A DNA stretch of 64,000 nt from Edolisoma coerulescens (Eukaryota > Chordata > Aves > Passeriformes > Campephagidae), in contig VWZW01000470.1 of assembly GCA_013397115.1 (NCBI GenBank), forward strand, positions 830,184-894,183, given 5' to 3'. Positions 1 through 12,609 of this stretch are shown here, in pieces; position 1 is the stretch's first letter; each line of letters starts with the position of its first letter. Below the pieces are notes generated by a model. The model did not search any database, had not been told where the DNA came from, and saw nothing but the letters and a program-made list of their open reading frames with translations. A program made the position numbers and the translations under genes.

Positions 1-3000
1 GAAAGTGTGAGTATTATTTAGTATTACAAAAACTAGAGCTGGAATTTTGTGACTTCTTTCTACAAATATATTTGAGGCTAAATATCAGGGAGGAAAATGA
101 GCATGATGATGTTTAGGAGGATACTCAAACCATTACTGGAATTTGAAACAACTTTGTTTTAGGAATAATGAGGTCCTGAAAATCTAGTGATTAAGACGAA
201 ATCTGATAAAATAATAGGATAATCATCACACAGTCAATGTTACAATAAAGGCTCACAGACCAGAAGAGACATTCTGGGTCTCGAATCCCTACATCAGAAA
301 TGAAAGAACATAAGTAGGCTTCTATATGGGAGTGTTTCAAATGAGCTTTTCAGGAAATTGGAAGTGAGGTGCAAATGACCTCAAAGGAAAGAAATTTTTC
401 TCTGGGTAGCAGAAAGAGAAACTGGTCATGTGTTTCATGTTATCTCTTTCATCTTATAAAGCCTATGACCCCTTAAGAATAAAGATTATTTTCTTCCTTA
501 ATTTATGCATTGTAGCCAAGCTTCCTGTTGTATCAACAGTATTTTTTAAGTTACTTATTCATTCAAGTAAAAAGCAAGGGTTGTCTGCATATCCTCTCAA
601 ATTAAGACAAAAATATTAAAACCTTCCTCCTATCTATGCAGTAATCTGAGTGCAGATGTTTTACAAGGCCTGAGACATCAGGACCTTTTCAGATACAGCA
701 GCTGTGGCTGCGCTGGGATATGCAGAGTCAAACACACAGACCAAGCCTTCTGGCTCTGCTCAGCACCACACTGTAGCTAATAACCCCTTGCAATGCTGGT
801 AATCCACTGCAGCCTGCTTACCAAGAAAACTTCCACCTCCCTGACCTAGGAACTTGGGACCAAACCCAGAACCCTCCCGCCTTGGAATGCTTTTGGTGGC
901 TGGCTGAGAGGCTCGCTGAATGTGAGACTGCAAGAAGCTGGTTTGTTCCACTGCAGCAGCGCAAAGCTTCTGTACAAGCTTCTAAACAAGAAGCTTATCA
1001 ATTTATGCCAGATTTATGGATGCTCTACATCATAAAATGTTATCAAGATTGCTGTCAGGCCTATCCCTGATTTTCCATATTACGTCTTAAAACAAACGTA
1101 TCGTGCTTCAAAGACACAAGATTCCCTAACATATGTGAGTATCACAATCCACGTTAAATCAACAAGAAGTAAAAATCCCCACTTCGCTTCTCATGAAAGT
1201 GTAAAATTCTCAGACTATCAACTCTTTAAAGTTACACTCTCACCTTCTTCTTCCTATCTATGTCACATTCACCATATCAGGGATGGGGTTGCGGGCGAAT
1301 TTCAGAGAAATCACTGTAACTTAAGTGCTAAATTGCTCTCAGATCTCCATTAAAAAATGCAACAATGAACAAAGGGGCCTGGAGAACCCCAGCTCTGACT
1401 TTTCTCTGCACAAATGCAATAGCATCTTAATTTCGTGAGTAGAAGCTACTTGTTTGACGTAACATTTAATTCAAAGCAAAGTTGACACTGACGGGATGAG
1501 GTAGCTACTCAATATTTTGTTTCATACTAATTACCCAGCATGTAGTCCCAAGGTATTACTTATGGAACACCAACCAAATGTCACCCTTACTACAGAATAA
1601 TTCATTGTATTATGGACTTCAAAAAAAAGAATTAAGTAGCTGAAACTGGCGTCTGTCAAATTAGACATCCAAGTTTTATTCTCAGGTTGTGTAAACTCTG
1701 AGCAAGGTATGAAGACTGTAACAAATACTCAGGAGTATGAAGTGAAATAATTGTTAGTACTGCCTGAACTGAGAATGGTCTTGGTGGCAAGGGGCAAGAA
1801 AGAAAATACTGCCCTTCAAGGCCAAAGCTCTTTTTCCTCTGGAGGGGAAGGGAGAGCAGCAGCAGACGCTGCCAAGCAGGTCTGTTTCATCCATGCCGCA
1901 TCCAGAAGTCACCTCTGCATTTAGACCAAAGTGAAGCACTTTCTCCTAAGATTTTGGAAACAAGCCCAAAGCAAACTGTCAACAGGAATCTTCAGAAGCC
2001 TGCGACTCACCCGAATAATGAGTGGCTTTTCAGTAGGTCACAGCAAGCACCTGTCTGCCTGAGGACTATTCCTTTCCAACAAATTCCAAAATTCTGCTGC
2101 AAACCAGGAAGGCAGCAGAGCTCCTCAAAATTAAGGTTGCATCATTTAATTATTTGTATAAGCAAAGGCATAAGTCAGTCTAAATCTAGGGATCACTGCT
2201 TCTCTATCCTCAGTAACACCCACCCCAGACCTGTAATTTCACTTTACAGTTACAAGAAGTTTCATTTGGGGGAATCAAATTCTTTCTGCTTTCACCTCTG
2301 CCTAACTCTGCATCCATTTAATGCATTATTTCCATTAAGCTTGGAGAGTTTCCAGCCAAGGATATTCCTGCTGGAGGCCAGTCCAGAATGGTGCAGCCCA
2401 GGATAGCAACCAGTTAAATCTTTTCTAATCCCCACATTCAGAAACGGCAGCTCACAGCGGCTGGCATGCAGGAACTGAATAGAGCAGGCAAGCTCATATT
2501 TCCCTCACCAGGCCAAATTAATAAAAACAAAACCTGATTTCTCCTTCTCGTTTTCCTATTCTTCCTGTTCCCCAATATTTTTCCTCTTTCAAACATTTTT
2601 TTTTTTTGTTTGAGAAGCCTAATGTTTGGCTGCCTTCTGAAGAAATGGGCACAGTGACAGATGAAAGGCCGTATTCATCGCCTAATTCAGAATAGGGAAA
2701 AACCGACTGCTGTGCATTTAAGATTCTAACAACCTTGCAATTTTGTAGAGCCTTTTTCCCCAACCCCATCTTTTGAAGAAATCTGCTTTTATTCTGTTAA
2801 TAACTAACCACAGTTGCAGCAGCATGGATCCGATTAGCAGTTCTTATGCTACAAAGGGGGTGGGGGGGAGGCTGTGAACAGGGCTGCCAATTTGTCCACC
2901 TGGGTCCCCAGAAGAAAGATTAGATGAGGTGCTTGCTCCTTTCTTCCCCACTCGCTCCCTGCTCTGCACTAGACAGACCTCTTCAAAGCTCAGCCACTGA

Positions 3001-6000
3001 CTTAATTTCTTTTTTCCCCCCTCTAAAGTCTCGTTTAACCACCCCTCCACGTGTTTTGCACTGTCACTGCATCCCTCCAAAGCGATGGCGTGAATTGGGA
3101 TGAGAGGGCTTGGGAGAGGCTGCAGCCACAGCTTGCCAGCACTTTCTCTCACACCTCTACAGGGCCTCTGAATTGCTTTTAGATTTTGTAAATTATATTT
3201 TCTTAAATTTGCGCAAGCCACTGGAAAAAGTGTCTGTGTTCTTCAGGGAATGATCCAGACCCTGTAGTCGTACTGTGTTTTTTCATTCTGCCCTTTTAAT
3301 CCTTCCATAAAAATGGTAGTTTTGCTTGCATTTAGACTGAAGTAGAAGATTGTAAAGGGTTGCATGGATTTAGCCATCTGTAATTACTTGGGACACTTCA
3401 TAACATGTTTGCAGTAATTACATGTAATGCAAAAAGCATATCCTTCAGTAAGAGAAAAACCATTCTCAATTTTTTTATAAAATGTCAATTAAACACAATA
3501 TAAAATTGTAATTGATGCAAGTGCTAAATATCGAAAAGCTCCTAACAAAGGAGAGAGTAGTATTTCTTTCTTATATTTGGCTCATTTCTTCCTTCCAGAA
3601 ATGAAACCTACCCTGCCACACACCTGAAACTTAAAACTTCAGAATTCTGTTTAGGGATTTAATCCAAGTTCCAAAAGGAAGACTTTTTCATTATCAATGC
3701 TCATTCTCTACACTGCATTTATAACTAGGAGGAGATTTTTTTTCTCTAAGCTGTTCCTCATTGTGTCAACTGCATTTAAGAGCCTGAGAAGTACAACACA
3801 TGTAGCAGACATACACTTCTAAAATTTGCCACCAAATAAAAACCTTAACTCCTAACTTTAACATTGCCAAATCCTAACCAAACCACAGATCAATTTTCAT
3901 TTATGATATCTGCAGTGTGAAAACATGCAAGATACAAAAGAAAGGATGAATGTGAACTGAAACTGCTGTTTCTTATCCATATTTCTTTTCCCTCGATCCA
4001 GGTAAGTTTAAGAATTTCTCAGAATCAGGCAGCCTTAGCCTGGAAGACCATCAACGATGGAGTTTGAGTTCTCCCTGCTCCCGGCTCTCTCAAGTTTAGC
4101 AAGCAGGGAAATTGGAGCAGTGCTATGTGGCAATGAACTATTTAGCTAGTCCTGCCTACTACTCCTCATACTAGGTCATTGTCTGTGATTAAAAAACATT
4201 TTAGTAGCAAAATGTGTGTGCTCTTACGAATACCACCCTCAAAAGGAACAAACCCTCATCTAATCTAGTTTTTCTTACTGTGTTATATTGCATATTACAC
4301 AGCCCTGGTCTCAGCAATTCTCAGGGATGAGGGAGAAAAGGGCAAGTTGAATGCATAAAGGATAAAAGCACCTTGAGGCAAACCTGCCTCCAAAAACCAT
4401 TTGGTGGGTCTGATCTCCCTAGAAGACAAGATCTATCATGCCATATTTCATTTTGCCCGACAACGATAAGCTCCAAAGACCGGTGCAGAAGCGAAGCAAT
4501 TCTTCATGTATTTTTAATCAACCGAGAACTTTCATCTGGCGAGCTCCCTCCGCAAGGTCACACGCACCACGCGCGGCCACGTGCCTCTCATGCAGTTTGC
4601 AAACACCAACTCCTATGTCAGCTTCTGTTTGGAAGGGGGAGTATTAACACTAGCAACTTCTGGTTATATCATTTATAAACATGCAGATGTGGATTATTAA
4701 AGATTAATGCATTTTGGGATTGGTGTCGGCATTCCGTTTGTCTCACGCCGAAACCAATTCTGTTCTTCATTAGTCAACGACAACCCACATCACCCTGTTG
4801 TGGAAGAGAAATCAAAGGTGCAAGCGTGAATTGAGAATAAAGTGATGAAACTGATTACTAAGAAACTTAACGGCTGTAATCAATCAACACATCACAATAA
4901 TTTGAGTCCACTGTTATCTGAAGATGGGGAACAAACAGAAAAGCTTTCCGACGGAGTGAATTGTTCTTTTGTGTTTGCTTTCTAAAAATCCACTTTGCAA
5001 TTTGACTTCCCTATCTACCTACAGAGCGATGCTGTCAAAGGGCTGTTCAAATCTTTCAAGTCGCAGCTCAACCTGCATGAATTTTGTCTCTAAGGAGGAG
5101 AAAGGATATCTTGCTTTTCATTAATTTTTAAAAAAATTATTATCTGGAGGTAGTGAAAATGTTCTTCTTTTAAGGCATGGAATTAATTCAAGCCATATTT
5201 GCAACTGTTCAGACTCCTTCTTCTAAGGAGGGACATACCACGTATCTGTCTAGTCAAGTCTGACACTAACTATGAAGCATGAAGGCCACTTTAAATATCT
5301 CTCACGGCAGTGATACATAGTCCACGGAAAAACTGAAAACTGCAGCAGCCTATCCTATCACAGAAACCAAACCACTTATGCCATTTATGCTCTATTTTAT
5401 CTAGGTATAAAAACCATCTGTCAATAACAACAAAAACACACTGATGGAGACGTGAGAGACTTTTCCCATTTGCTCATCAATCACTGCTTAGTATTGCAAG
5501 GGACAAGGGAGTGAGAGACAACCTTTTAATTTATGATAAAACGCAAATTAATGCCCTATTTGCCAACACAAAGAAAGAGAGACAATGTGTGTTTGTGTAG
5601 CCAAATAATGACAGAATAAAAAACCCCAAACACTCAAAACCAAATATACACCACTTTAAATTTCTTGATGAAAATATAAGCAGGTTTGGAAAAAAGAAGT
5701 TATAAACAAATGCATAGGTTAATAATCAAATGTAAACAATAATTGTCCAAGGATGGCCTTAAAACATACATCTTAAGACTAACAACAAACATACCTGTCA
5801 AATCTTGGCAGCTGTGGTTAAGGATATTTGAATTTTGTTACGTGAAGCAGAGCACACGCATAATTATGCAAATATGTTAATTGGATTTCAACAGCCCTCA
5901 TACTCTAGATGGATTTGTACCAGCAGGGTGCTACCAGTGACTCACAGAGCTACAAGAAGTGGCCTGTCGTATGTACGCGTGCTGCCACGGTGTCCACAGC

Positions 6001-7202
6001 AGCAGATGCCCTGCCATGCTGGCTGCTCAGCCATTGCCAGGATGGTGGAAACAGGCCTGGCAGGAATCAACAAAGAGGACAAACCAGATATGGGGCAGAG
6101 CACAGCTATGGGGATGTGAACGCCACTGATCTGGCCATCTGTGGGAGGTGCTGGACAACTCGCAGCGCTGGACCCTTCAGGGTGTTCAGTCCATAGGGCA
6201 GAAATGTTTGGCACAGGCTTAAGACAGCAACTAAATACTAAACTGAAATGTGTGACTGTGAAATATAAACACTGACACACCAGATATTAAGCAAGCGAAA
6301 CCATTTAAAACTAAACCACATAACTACCCCTAAAAAATAACCACCCAGGGCATGCTTTTTTGTGATTTAATGTTTTTCTATCTGATGCTTAACTTTGGGC
6401 CAATAAAAAACAGCAGGTTGATGCTGGTGGAATATGAAACCCTCTGTCATCATGAAAACCTGACAGGAGGAACTTGAACAGCGTGTCTCTGTCTCATTTC
6501 ATCTCCTGCACCTGTTCTGGAAAGACCACCTCTGCAGAGAAGGACACCTCCCTGATCTCTGGCAAAATTGCAAGTATGATAGGAGTTTTTATAGTGCCTT
6601 TTGTAGCATAGGCTCTTCTCACGAAACTCGACTGAGACTATTCAGGTATTTCATGAAGCCTTGAGACAACAGATTATTCATCAGTTGTGACCTGGGCTGA
6701 ATTCTAATAGGTATCACAGGCTAGAAGCTCCCTACACTAGAAGCAATGCCTTGAGCTAGAGCGCCTTACAATTTGCTTATTTTTTCATCCTTTGAAAAGA
6801 CAGAAACACTCTAAATGTTGTTAAACCATTCAAAAGAAATGGTTTTAAACTAGTACTATGTGAAACATTCACATAGTAGTGAATGTAAGCATTCTAGATT
6901 TGCAAAACTGCTGATCAGATGTTTTGTGCACTAGAAGTGATTAAGAACATAGCTACGTCAATGGCATTTTGTGTTTTGGCTTTTTTCTGGTCTGGATGCC
7001 AATGAACAGCATGCATCTTCCTTGCAACAAGCTGTTGCAAGATTTTTGCCTCCGGAGAAGCCAAGGGGGAAACATTGATAGATGTGTTAAAATAATCTTT
7101 CTAGACAGGGGGATGATACCCATTTTACAAGGATATAATCCCCTCTTGCTTTGCAATTACTTTAGGGTATTTAAAACTTCAACAAAAAGTATAGTATTAC
7201 AA
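1..7202 (-). other. ARID1B: ARID1B intron downstream of the exon, distal part
   Basis: This is non-coding sequence, assigned to the intron only because the ARID1B donor lies at 12609 and no next exon is seen. The open frames here (longest 150 codons at 1954-2406, plus strand) have no recognisable domain and look random. Small items are a run of 12 T at 2596-2607, a G-rich run near 2854-2872, a homeodomain-site-rich stretch at 4680-5060 and a short perfect hairpin at 6854-6878. I recognise no transposon before 7203. Confidence 0.6.
6854..6878. repeat. Short perfect inverted repeat (11-bp arms, 3-nt loop)
   Basis: The left arm tactatgtgaa (6854-6864) and the right arm ttcacatagta (6868-6878) are exact reverse complements around the loop aca. 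It is too short for a microRNA precursor or a terminal inverted repeat pair. I assign no function. Confidence 0.85.
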
Positions 7203-8152
7203 ATTCATAGATTCATAGATATGTTTGGGTTGGAAGGCATCTTACAGTTCATCTAGTTCCAACCCTCCTCCCCCCTGCCATGGGCAGGGACACCTTCCAC
7301 TAGACCAGGTTGTTCAAAGCCTCATCCAGCCTGGCCTGGAACACTTCTAGGGATGGGGCATCAATAGATTCTCTGGGCAACCTGTTCCAGTGCCTCACTA
7401 CTCTTACAGCAAAGAACTTTTTCCCAACATCTAATCTAAACCTCCTTTCAGTTCAAAGCCATTTCCCCTTGACCTATTACTACACGTCCTTTTAAACAGC
7501 TCCTCTCCAGCCTTCCTGTAAGCCACTTGTAAGTGCTGGAAGGCTGCCTGCCATAAGGTCTCCTGGAGCCTTCTCTTCTTCAGGCTGAACAACCTCAGCT
7601 CTCTCAAGCTGTCTTCTACAAGAGGAGCTCCAGCCCTCTCATCACCTTCGTGGCCCTTCTCTGGACCTACTCCAACACTGGTTCTTCTTGTGTTGGGCAT
7701 CCCAGAGCTGGATGTACAACTCCAGGTACGGTCTCACCAGAGCAGAGCAGAGAGGCAGAATCCCCTCCCTAACCTGGCTGGCCACGCTGCTTTTGATGCA
7801 GCCCAGGTCACGGTTGGCTCTCTGGGCTGCGAGCGCAGATTGCTGGGTCTTGCTGAGCTTCTCCTCCACCAAAATCCCCAAGTCCTTCTCCTCAGGGCTG
7901 CTCTCAAGCCATTCTCTGCCGAGCCTGTATCAGCTGGGGTTGCCCTGACCCAGCTGCTGGACCTTGCACTTGGCCTTGTTGAAGTTCATGAGGATCACAC
8001 AGTCCCATCTCTCAAGCCTGTCCAGGTCCCTGTGGATGCCACCCCTCCCCATCCCCTCCATGTGTCAACTGCATGACACAGCTTTGTGTCATCGGCAAAC
8101 TCGCTGGGGTGCACTTGATCCCACTGTCCATGTCACCAACAAAGACATTAAA
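7203..8152 (-). mobile_element. CR1 LINE, 5'-truncated, decayed reverse transcriptase C-terminus plus 3' end
   Basis: This is the largest transposon piece in the window, about 950 bases in the same orientation as ARID1B. The 3' end is at 7203-7218 and consists of two copies of attcatag (plus strand), the octamer tail typical of CR1. It is followed by the usual CR1 3' block (gtttgggttggaaggca; ccttccactagaccaggtt). Further in, the minus strand encodes pieces of the CR1 ORF2 C-terminus: LVRPYLELYIQLW in the 7881-7642 frame, then LRELRLFSLKKRRL and SNRSRGNGFELK in the 7700-7431 frame. The reverse transcriptase motif F-A-D-D lies at 8099-8088 in a third frame, so at least two frameshifts separate the pieces. 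Everything upstream of that motif, including the rest of the polymerase, the endonuclease and ORF1, is missing. The copy cannot be active. The outer limit near 8152 is approximate. Confidence 0.95.
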
Positions 8153-11100
8153 TCATTTTCATATGTAGTCTTCTCTCCCTCACATAATATTTAAAAGGGG
8201 TCCATGCCATATAACATACAAATAGTGGTGGTTCACAGGGTAAGTATGCAGAACAGCTCAATCCCAAGGGAAAAGATTTTTTCAAATTATTTTTTAAAAC
8301 AAGATCTACAGTAAAATTATTGTTTTACTATAGTATCTTCTGGAAACTGGTTCAACTGGTTCTTTTTTATAAGGCATGAAAGACAGCATCATTCCTATTC
8401 AGAGTCTTGCAGTACAATGTCCATTTGGACTATGATAGACTGCTACTCATGTTTTTTGTTCTCGCAGCATTTTAGTCACACACATTGACTAACATGCACA
8501 CCAAGACAAGATTCTCTGTTACTGATCTATCTGGGGATCCCATTTCCCTCTTGCTCCTTTTTTTTTTGCCTGGACTGCTGGCTGTAATGCTGTAATTCTG
8601 ATGGATCCTGGAATTCAAGCTAGCTAGCTGATCAATACAGGTGTGGAAGATCTCCAGGTCTGCACACAGTAGAGTTTAACACTGAATGGATCACATCCAT
8701 TGGTTCATATAATTATCAGAATTAAAAATTTGGGGCATTTTTAATCAAGATGCTGACTGGTTAGCATAATTTAAGAAGCTTGGCAATAACGCTCCTAAGC
8801 CAGAGTATCCACAAATGGATCTCTTTCTGAAAATTGTAACTTCATCTGTATCCAAGCTCCTCAGTGAAAGAAGACATCAACTGTAATAAAAACAACAGTG
8901 TAGTTGATGCTTAACAGAGTGAAAATCAACTTGTTTCTTTAGAAAGTCCATGGAACGTGTTAAAAGCACAAGGCAAAATACTGATCTATGCAAGCGGAAA
9001 TCAAAATACTGATCCATATGAAAAAAAAATTACATATTTCTAAAGGCAGCATTTGCTACTCATTATTAGCACAGCACACCCTTCTCTTCTATACAGATAA
9101 AAATTGCTGGAGGGGTTTAAAAATAATAGACTCTATTAACCTGTACAAAATCTGCTTGTCTATCATGGGTTAAGGGATTCCTGGCCTATCAGCAACCTTT
9201 CACAGAACTCTTAATATTAAAAAATTTTTGCTGCTTACACCACAAGGGAGAAAGAGCTGACAAAAGCCTTTGGCCAGTGAGATCAAGACTGGGGATGGGG
9301 GGAGAAAGGAGAGCTTAGCTTATTTACATTTTTGCTTTGTTAGTAAACTGGAATTGTTAGAGCAGGAGGGAAAGGGAAAAAAAAAAGAGAAAAGTGAAAT
9401 TAACAGCCACTAAATCTTCTGGCAACAGGAGTGCATTTTGATATGTGCTGCGTCAGCTTCCACTAATGGTTCAGGGTTGAATCAGGCACAGTTCAAGACC
9501 CAAAGCAGTGCAGGGCATCACATCTCATTCTTTGGAAGAACATGTACCCTAATTATAAAGATGGCTACAAAATAAAGAGATCAGGATTTCTGGCAAAACA
9601 GAATAATGATCTACTTAAAAGGAAATCATAATGTCATTTTGAATCAGTAGAAATTAGAAGAGTAGGATTTCAGCCCTGTAATGAACATACATCTGAACAA
9701 GAAGTGTTCCCATTTTGAGAGAAAACACCTTCCTGAACAAAATCCATGGAAGTTGCTTTTTCTGCTCTTAGGAGTTAATCTCCCTGGTCTATTCCGGTAA
9801 TGCGAATGGAAACAAAGGCTGTATATGCATGTGCCACTTACCACACAAAATATCCATCCAGTATTTCAGAGAGCACAGGAAGGAAATGCCCACTGAGCTA
9901 GGGACGTGCCAATGTCAGTGCTGCCTGTGCCAGGCTGTTCCTGTGAAATTCGTGGCGTGCAGCAGAAAGCAATGCGGGGTGGCAGGCTTGCGGTGGGGTG
10001 CGGAGACAGCTTAAACAGGCAGTGGAAGAGAATCAGCCATTTGGGAGGTTTAATAGGGGGCTGTTTATTTGTCTGCCCTTTTGATGTTAAATTAGTTTTC
10101 AATTTTGTTGCAAGGAAGGAGCCATTGGGAAAAGGATGCTTCTCTTCCAGTAAACCCTGGGAAAGCAACACCTTTATTTTAACGGTCTTCCCACCAAGAA
10201 CCCCCTGTAACATTTTGGCTTTCCCCAGCCATAGCTATCAGCAACACAACAGCTGCTCATTTTACAATGACTTGCTGGAGAGAGAATGATTGAAAGAGCC
10301 AATCTATGTCACATTGAGAAACTGTGGCACAACATTGCAGGAGGTAATAGGAGAGGAATGAGGTCAGAACGAACAAGGGTAGGGTGAGAAAGGAGAGGAA
10401 AATAGCAGAGAACAAAATTATTAAAGGCAAGGTGCTGTACTACACAATCTACGTCTAAAAACGGCTACAGCCTGAATGCTGCAAACAGCCACAGAAATGC
10501 AAACAAGCTCTGTGTTACTTTTTCTTAGGGTCTCATGAATGCAGCTGATGATAAAAGCTACCAAAGTCCTTGTCATGAAGCACAATGGTGGGAACACATG
10601 TAGGTGAAAGCACAGTCTAATTCACATGGCTCGAAAGCCCCAGCACCCAGAGCATCCCTCTATCACAGGGTTTTAAATAGCAGCCTTGCTCCTGTCGTTT
10701 TGCAGCTTGAGAAACACAGCAGCAGCAGCGGCAGCGGCAGCGGCAGCAATGCTACCGCAGCTGCCCAGCTGCCCACTGGAGAGCGCTGCCTTAGTTCACG
10801 CCTGGGAGTTCACCTTTAGCAAGAGCTGCAGAGACCAGAAGCTTGTCTTTGACAGGGAAACAGTGGAGGGTGATTTTGATTTAGCACCATTCATAAAAAT
10901 CCTTCCTGAAAAAGAACTGCTTTTGTGTTACTGCAGCAGACCAGAAAACCACCGTGCAAAATGGTGGCATAGTTTGTATGTAGAGACAATGCTTTTCACT
11001 AGGTGAGTTATAAAAATGAGCTTATGGGGCTCATCTGAAGTGGTGAAGTGACTCTGACCCTGACCTCTGAGCCCATATCCCTTCTATTTTTACCTCATGG

Positions 11101-12603
11101 GGATCAAGTGGTTTCATAAAAGTTATTACTCTCCCCCTACACACTTATGCTCGTCCTTACATATCATGGCTACAATAAAGCTATTTTCAGTGTCACAACA
11201 TTTTTTCCCTACTCAGCAATCAGGCTGATACAATGCCAATCCATTTACTTGCCTGAATCTGACTGTGGCAAAATGTTACCTTTCCAACCAGGTGGACTAT
11301 CTGGCTTCACTCAACAACAGAGATGGATTTCTATACCAAGTACTGGAAATTACCTTGGAAATACAAAGCTACCACACTGCATACAATGCAGATACTCTGT
11401 CCCCACTATTCCTGCTCCACTTGAGCTCATGCTGCCAGTCAGAGTGGCTGGAGCGGGAAGAAATAACTGCAGGGCATGCACACAGCATCAGGGCTCAACA
11501 TGCTCAGGCCACATTTAGCACTCAAGATTCCTGTGTGCACTGAGCTTGCTTCCCTTTTCTTATCTAGTTTAACCTCTGCAGACAAACAGGCACGAACATT
11601 TTACACAGATACCTTTGTATCAAATACTGAAACACACGATACCCTCTGAATTTTAAGCAGCACTTCGTTTACAGCAACACTCAAATCACCTAACAAAAAG
11701 ACACCTCTGCTTTTGTTTCTTGTAACTGAGCTCCATGTTTATTATTTTGTGGTTTTGTCAGCAACTGATGTTATCCCTAGGGTAATGTCAGCACTCTCCT
11801 ACTCTTAGGAATTCCCCTAGTATTCAAAATGTCAGAAGATAATAAAAGAACTTGAGCATCAGGAAGAGAATAAACTCACCTGAAATACTAAATACACATT
11901 GCTGCCTGACCCCCGGGAGTAAGTAACATGCCAGATGGGTGGGGATAAGGTAAGAACTGAAATTAATATATGCCATTTTTTTCTTCTGGGTATCTTAACA
12001 CATTTCCACAAATTTCTGAATATACATGAATGTGTGTCATACTCTAAATTGCACAAGAGAGCGAGTGGCAAGCATTCCACTGGTATTCCAATTATTACTG
12101 GTGGGGCTAAATCCCTAGTAACTTGTTACTCTTTGCAAATATTAAGAAATACCTCATACAATATTCTATATTGATGTCCAAAATTACATTGTCACAATAC
12201 AAGGTTGGAAAATCTCTGCCTCATCCTACAGGTCTGTAACCACCATATAAGCTCAAGAGCCAAAGCCAACAAAAATACACAGAACAAAAAAAGGACTGTA
12301 AATAATTGAGAGAAGTATGTGAGAAATGACACACAAACCAAATACAAAAACTACAGTTAGATATTCACATTAGTTGGTGATAAAGACACGTATCAAACAC
12401 CTATGTGGAGTCAAGTTCAGAATTTTGAGCATTCTGAGGGCCTGGCAGCTGAAGTTTACTCCTGCTCTAAGTATGCATTTTTTTCAGAAAAAAGGCCCTG
12501 AAAAGGTAGGATTCTCAGAAAAAAAATTAGTTTGGAATACAGGAGTATTTATTGATGTATTTAATAAACCTACCAATTGCTTTAATTTTGTTTGTTAGAA
12601 CCA
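8153..12603 (-). other. ARID1B: ARID1B intron between the large CR1 and the exon
   Basis: This is non-coding sequence. It contains a purine-rich run near 9365-9396, a triplet tract at 10717-10747 and low-repeat sequence around 9830-10380 that could be conserved. Overlapping open frames of 106-127 codons (9906-10289, 10686-11006, 11147-11518) show no domain I recognise. No further exon, RNA gene or transposon was seen. Confidence 0.6.
10717..10747. repeat. CAG/CGG triplet tract
   Basis: Four CAG units are followed by alternating CGG and CAG units, 31 bases in all, within intronic sequence. In one plus-strand frame it reads as Ser/Gly and in another as Ala, which explains two open frames over it. 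I see no splice sites making it an exon. It is a short interrupted microsatellite. Confidence 0.9.
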
Positions 12604-12609
12604 ACTTAC
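12604..12609 (-). other. ARID1B: Splice donor of the ARID1B exon
   Basis: On the minus strand the exon ends CCAG and is followed by GTAAGT, which is the consensus vertebrate 5' splice site. The final exonic G is the first base of a split codon; a phase-1 next exon beginning GN would complete a glycine, which agrees with the SIPG continuation I remember for ARID1B. Confidence 0.95.

Noticed and set aside
241..290. ggtctcgaatccc resembling a tRNA B-box
   Set aside because: It has an extra base within the box and no acceptor stem or A-box upstream.
1954..2406. 150-codon open frame, plus
   Set aside because: The composition is random-looking and there is no family resemblance or conservation evidence.
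2854..2875. G-rich run considered as a G-quadruplex
   Set aside because: It has only two long G runs; four separate runs are needed for a standard quadruplex.
7431..8194. Plus and minus open frames of 76-128 codons
   Set aside because: They all lie in the CR1 copy; the minus ones are decayed CR1 ORF2 and the plus ones are its antisense.
12527..12609. In-frame extension of the ARID1B reading beyond the exon (minus strand, to a stop at 12527)
   Set aside because: A consensus GTAAGT donor sits at 12609-12604 and the residues after it no longer match ARID1B, so this is intron read-through.
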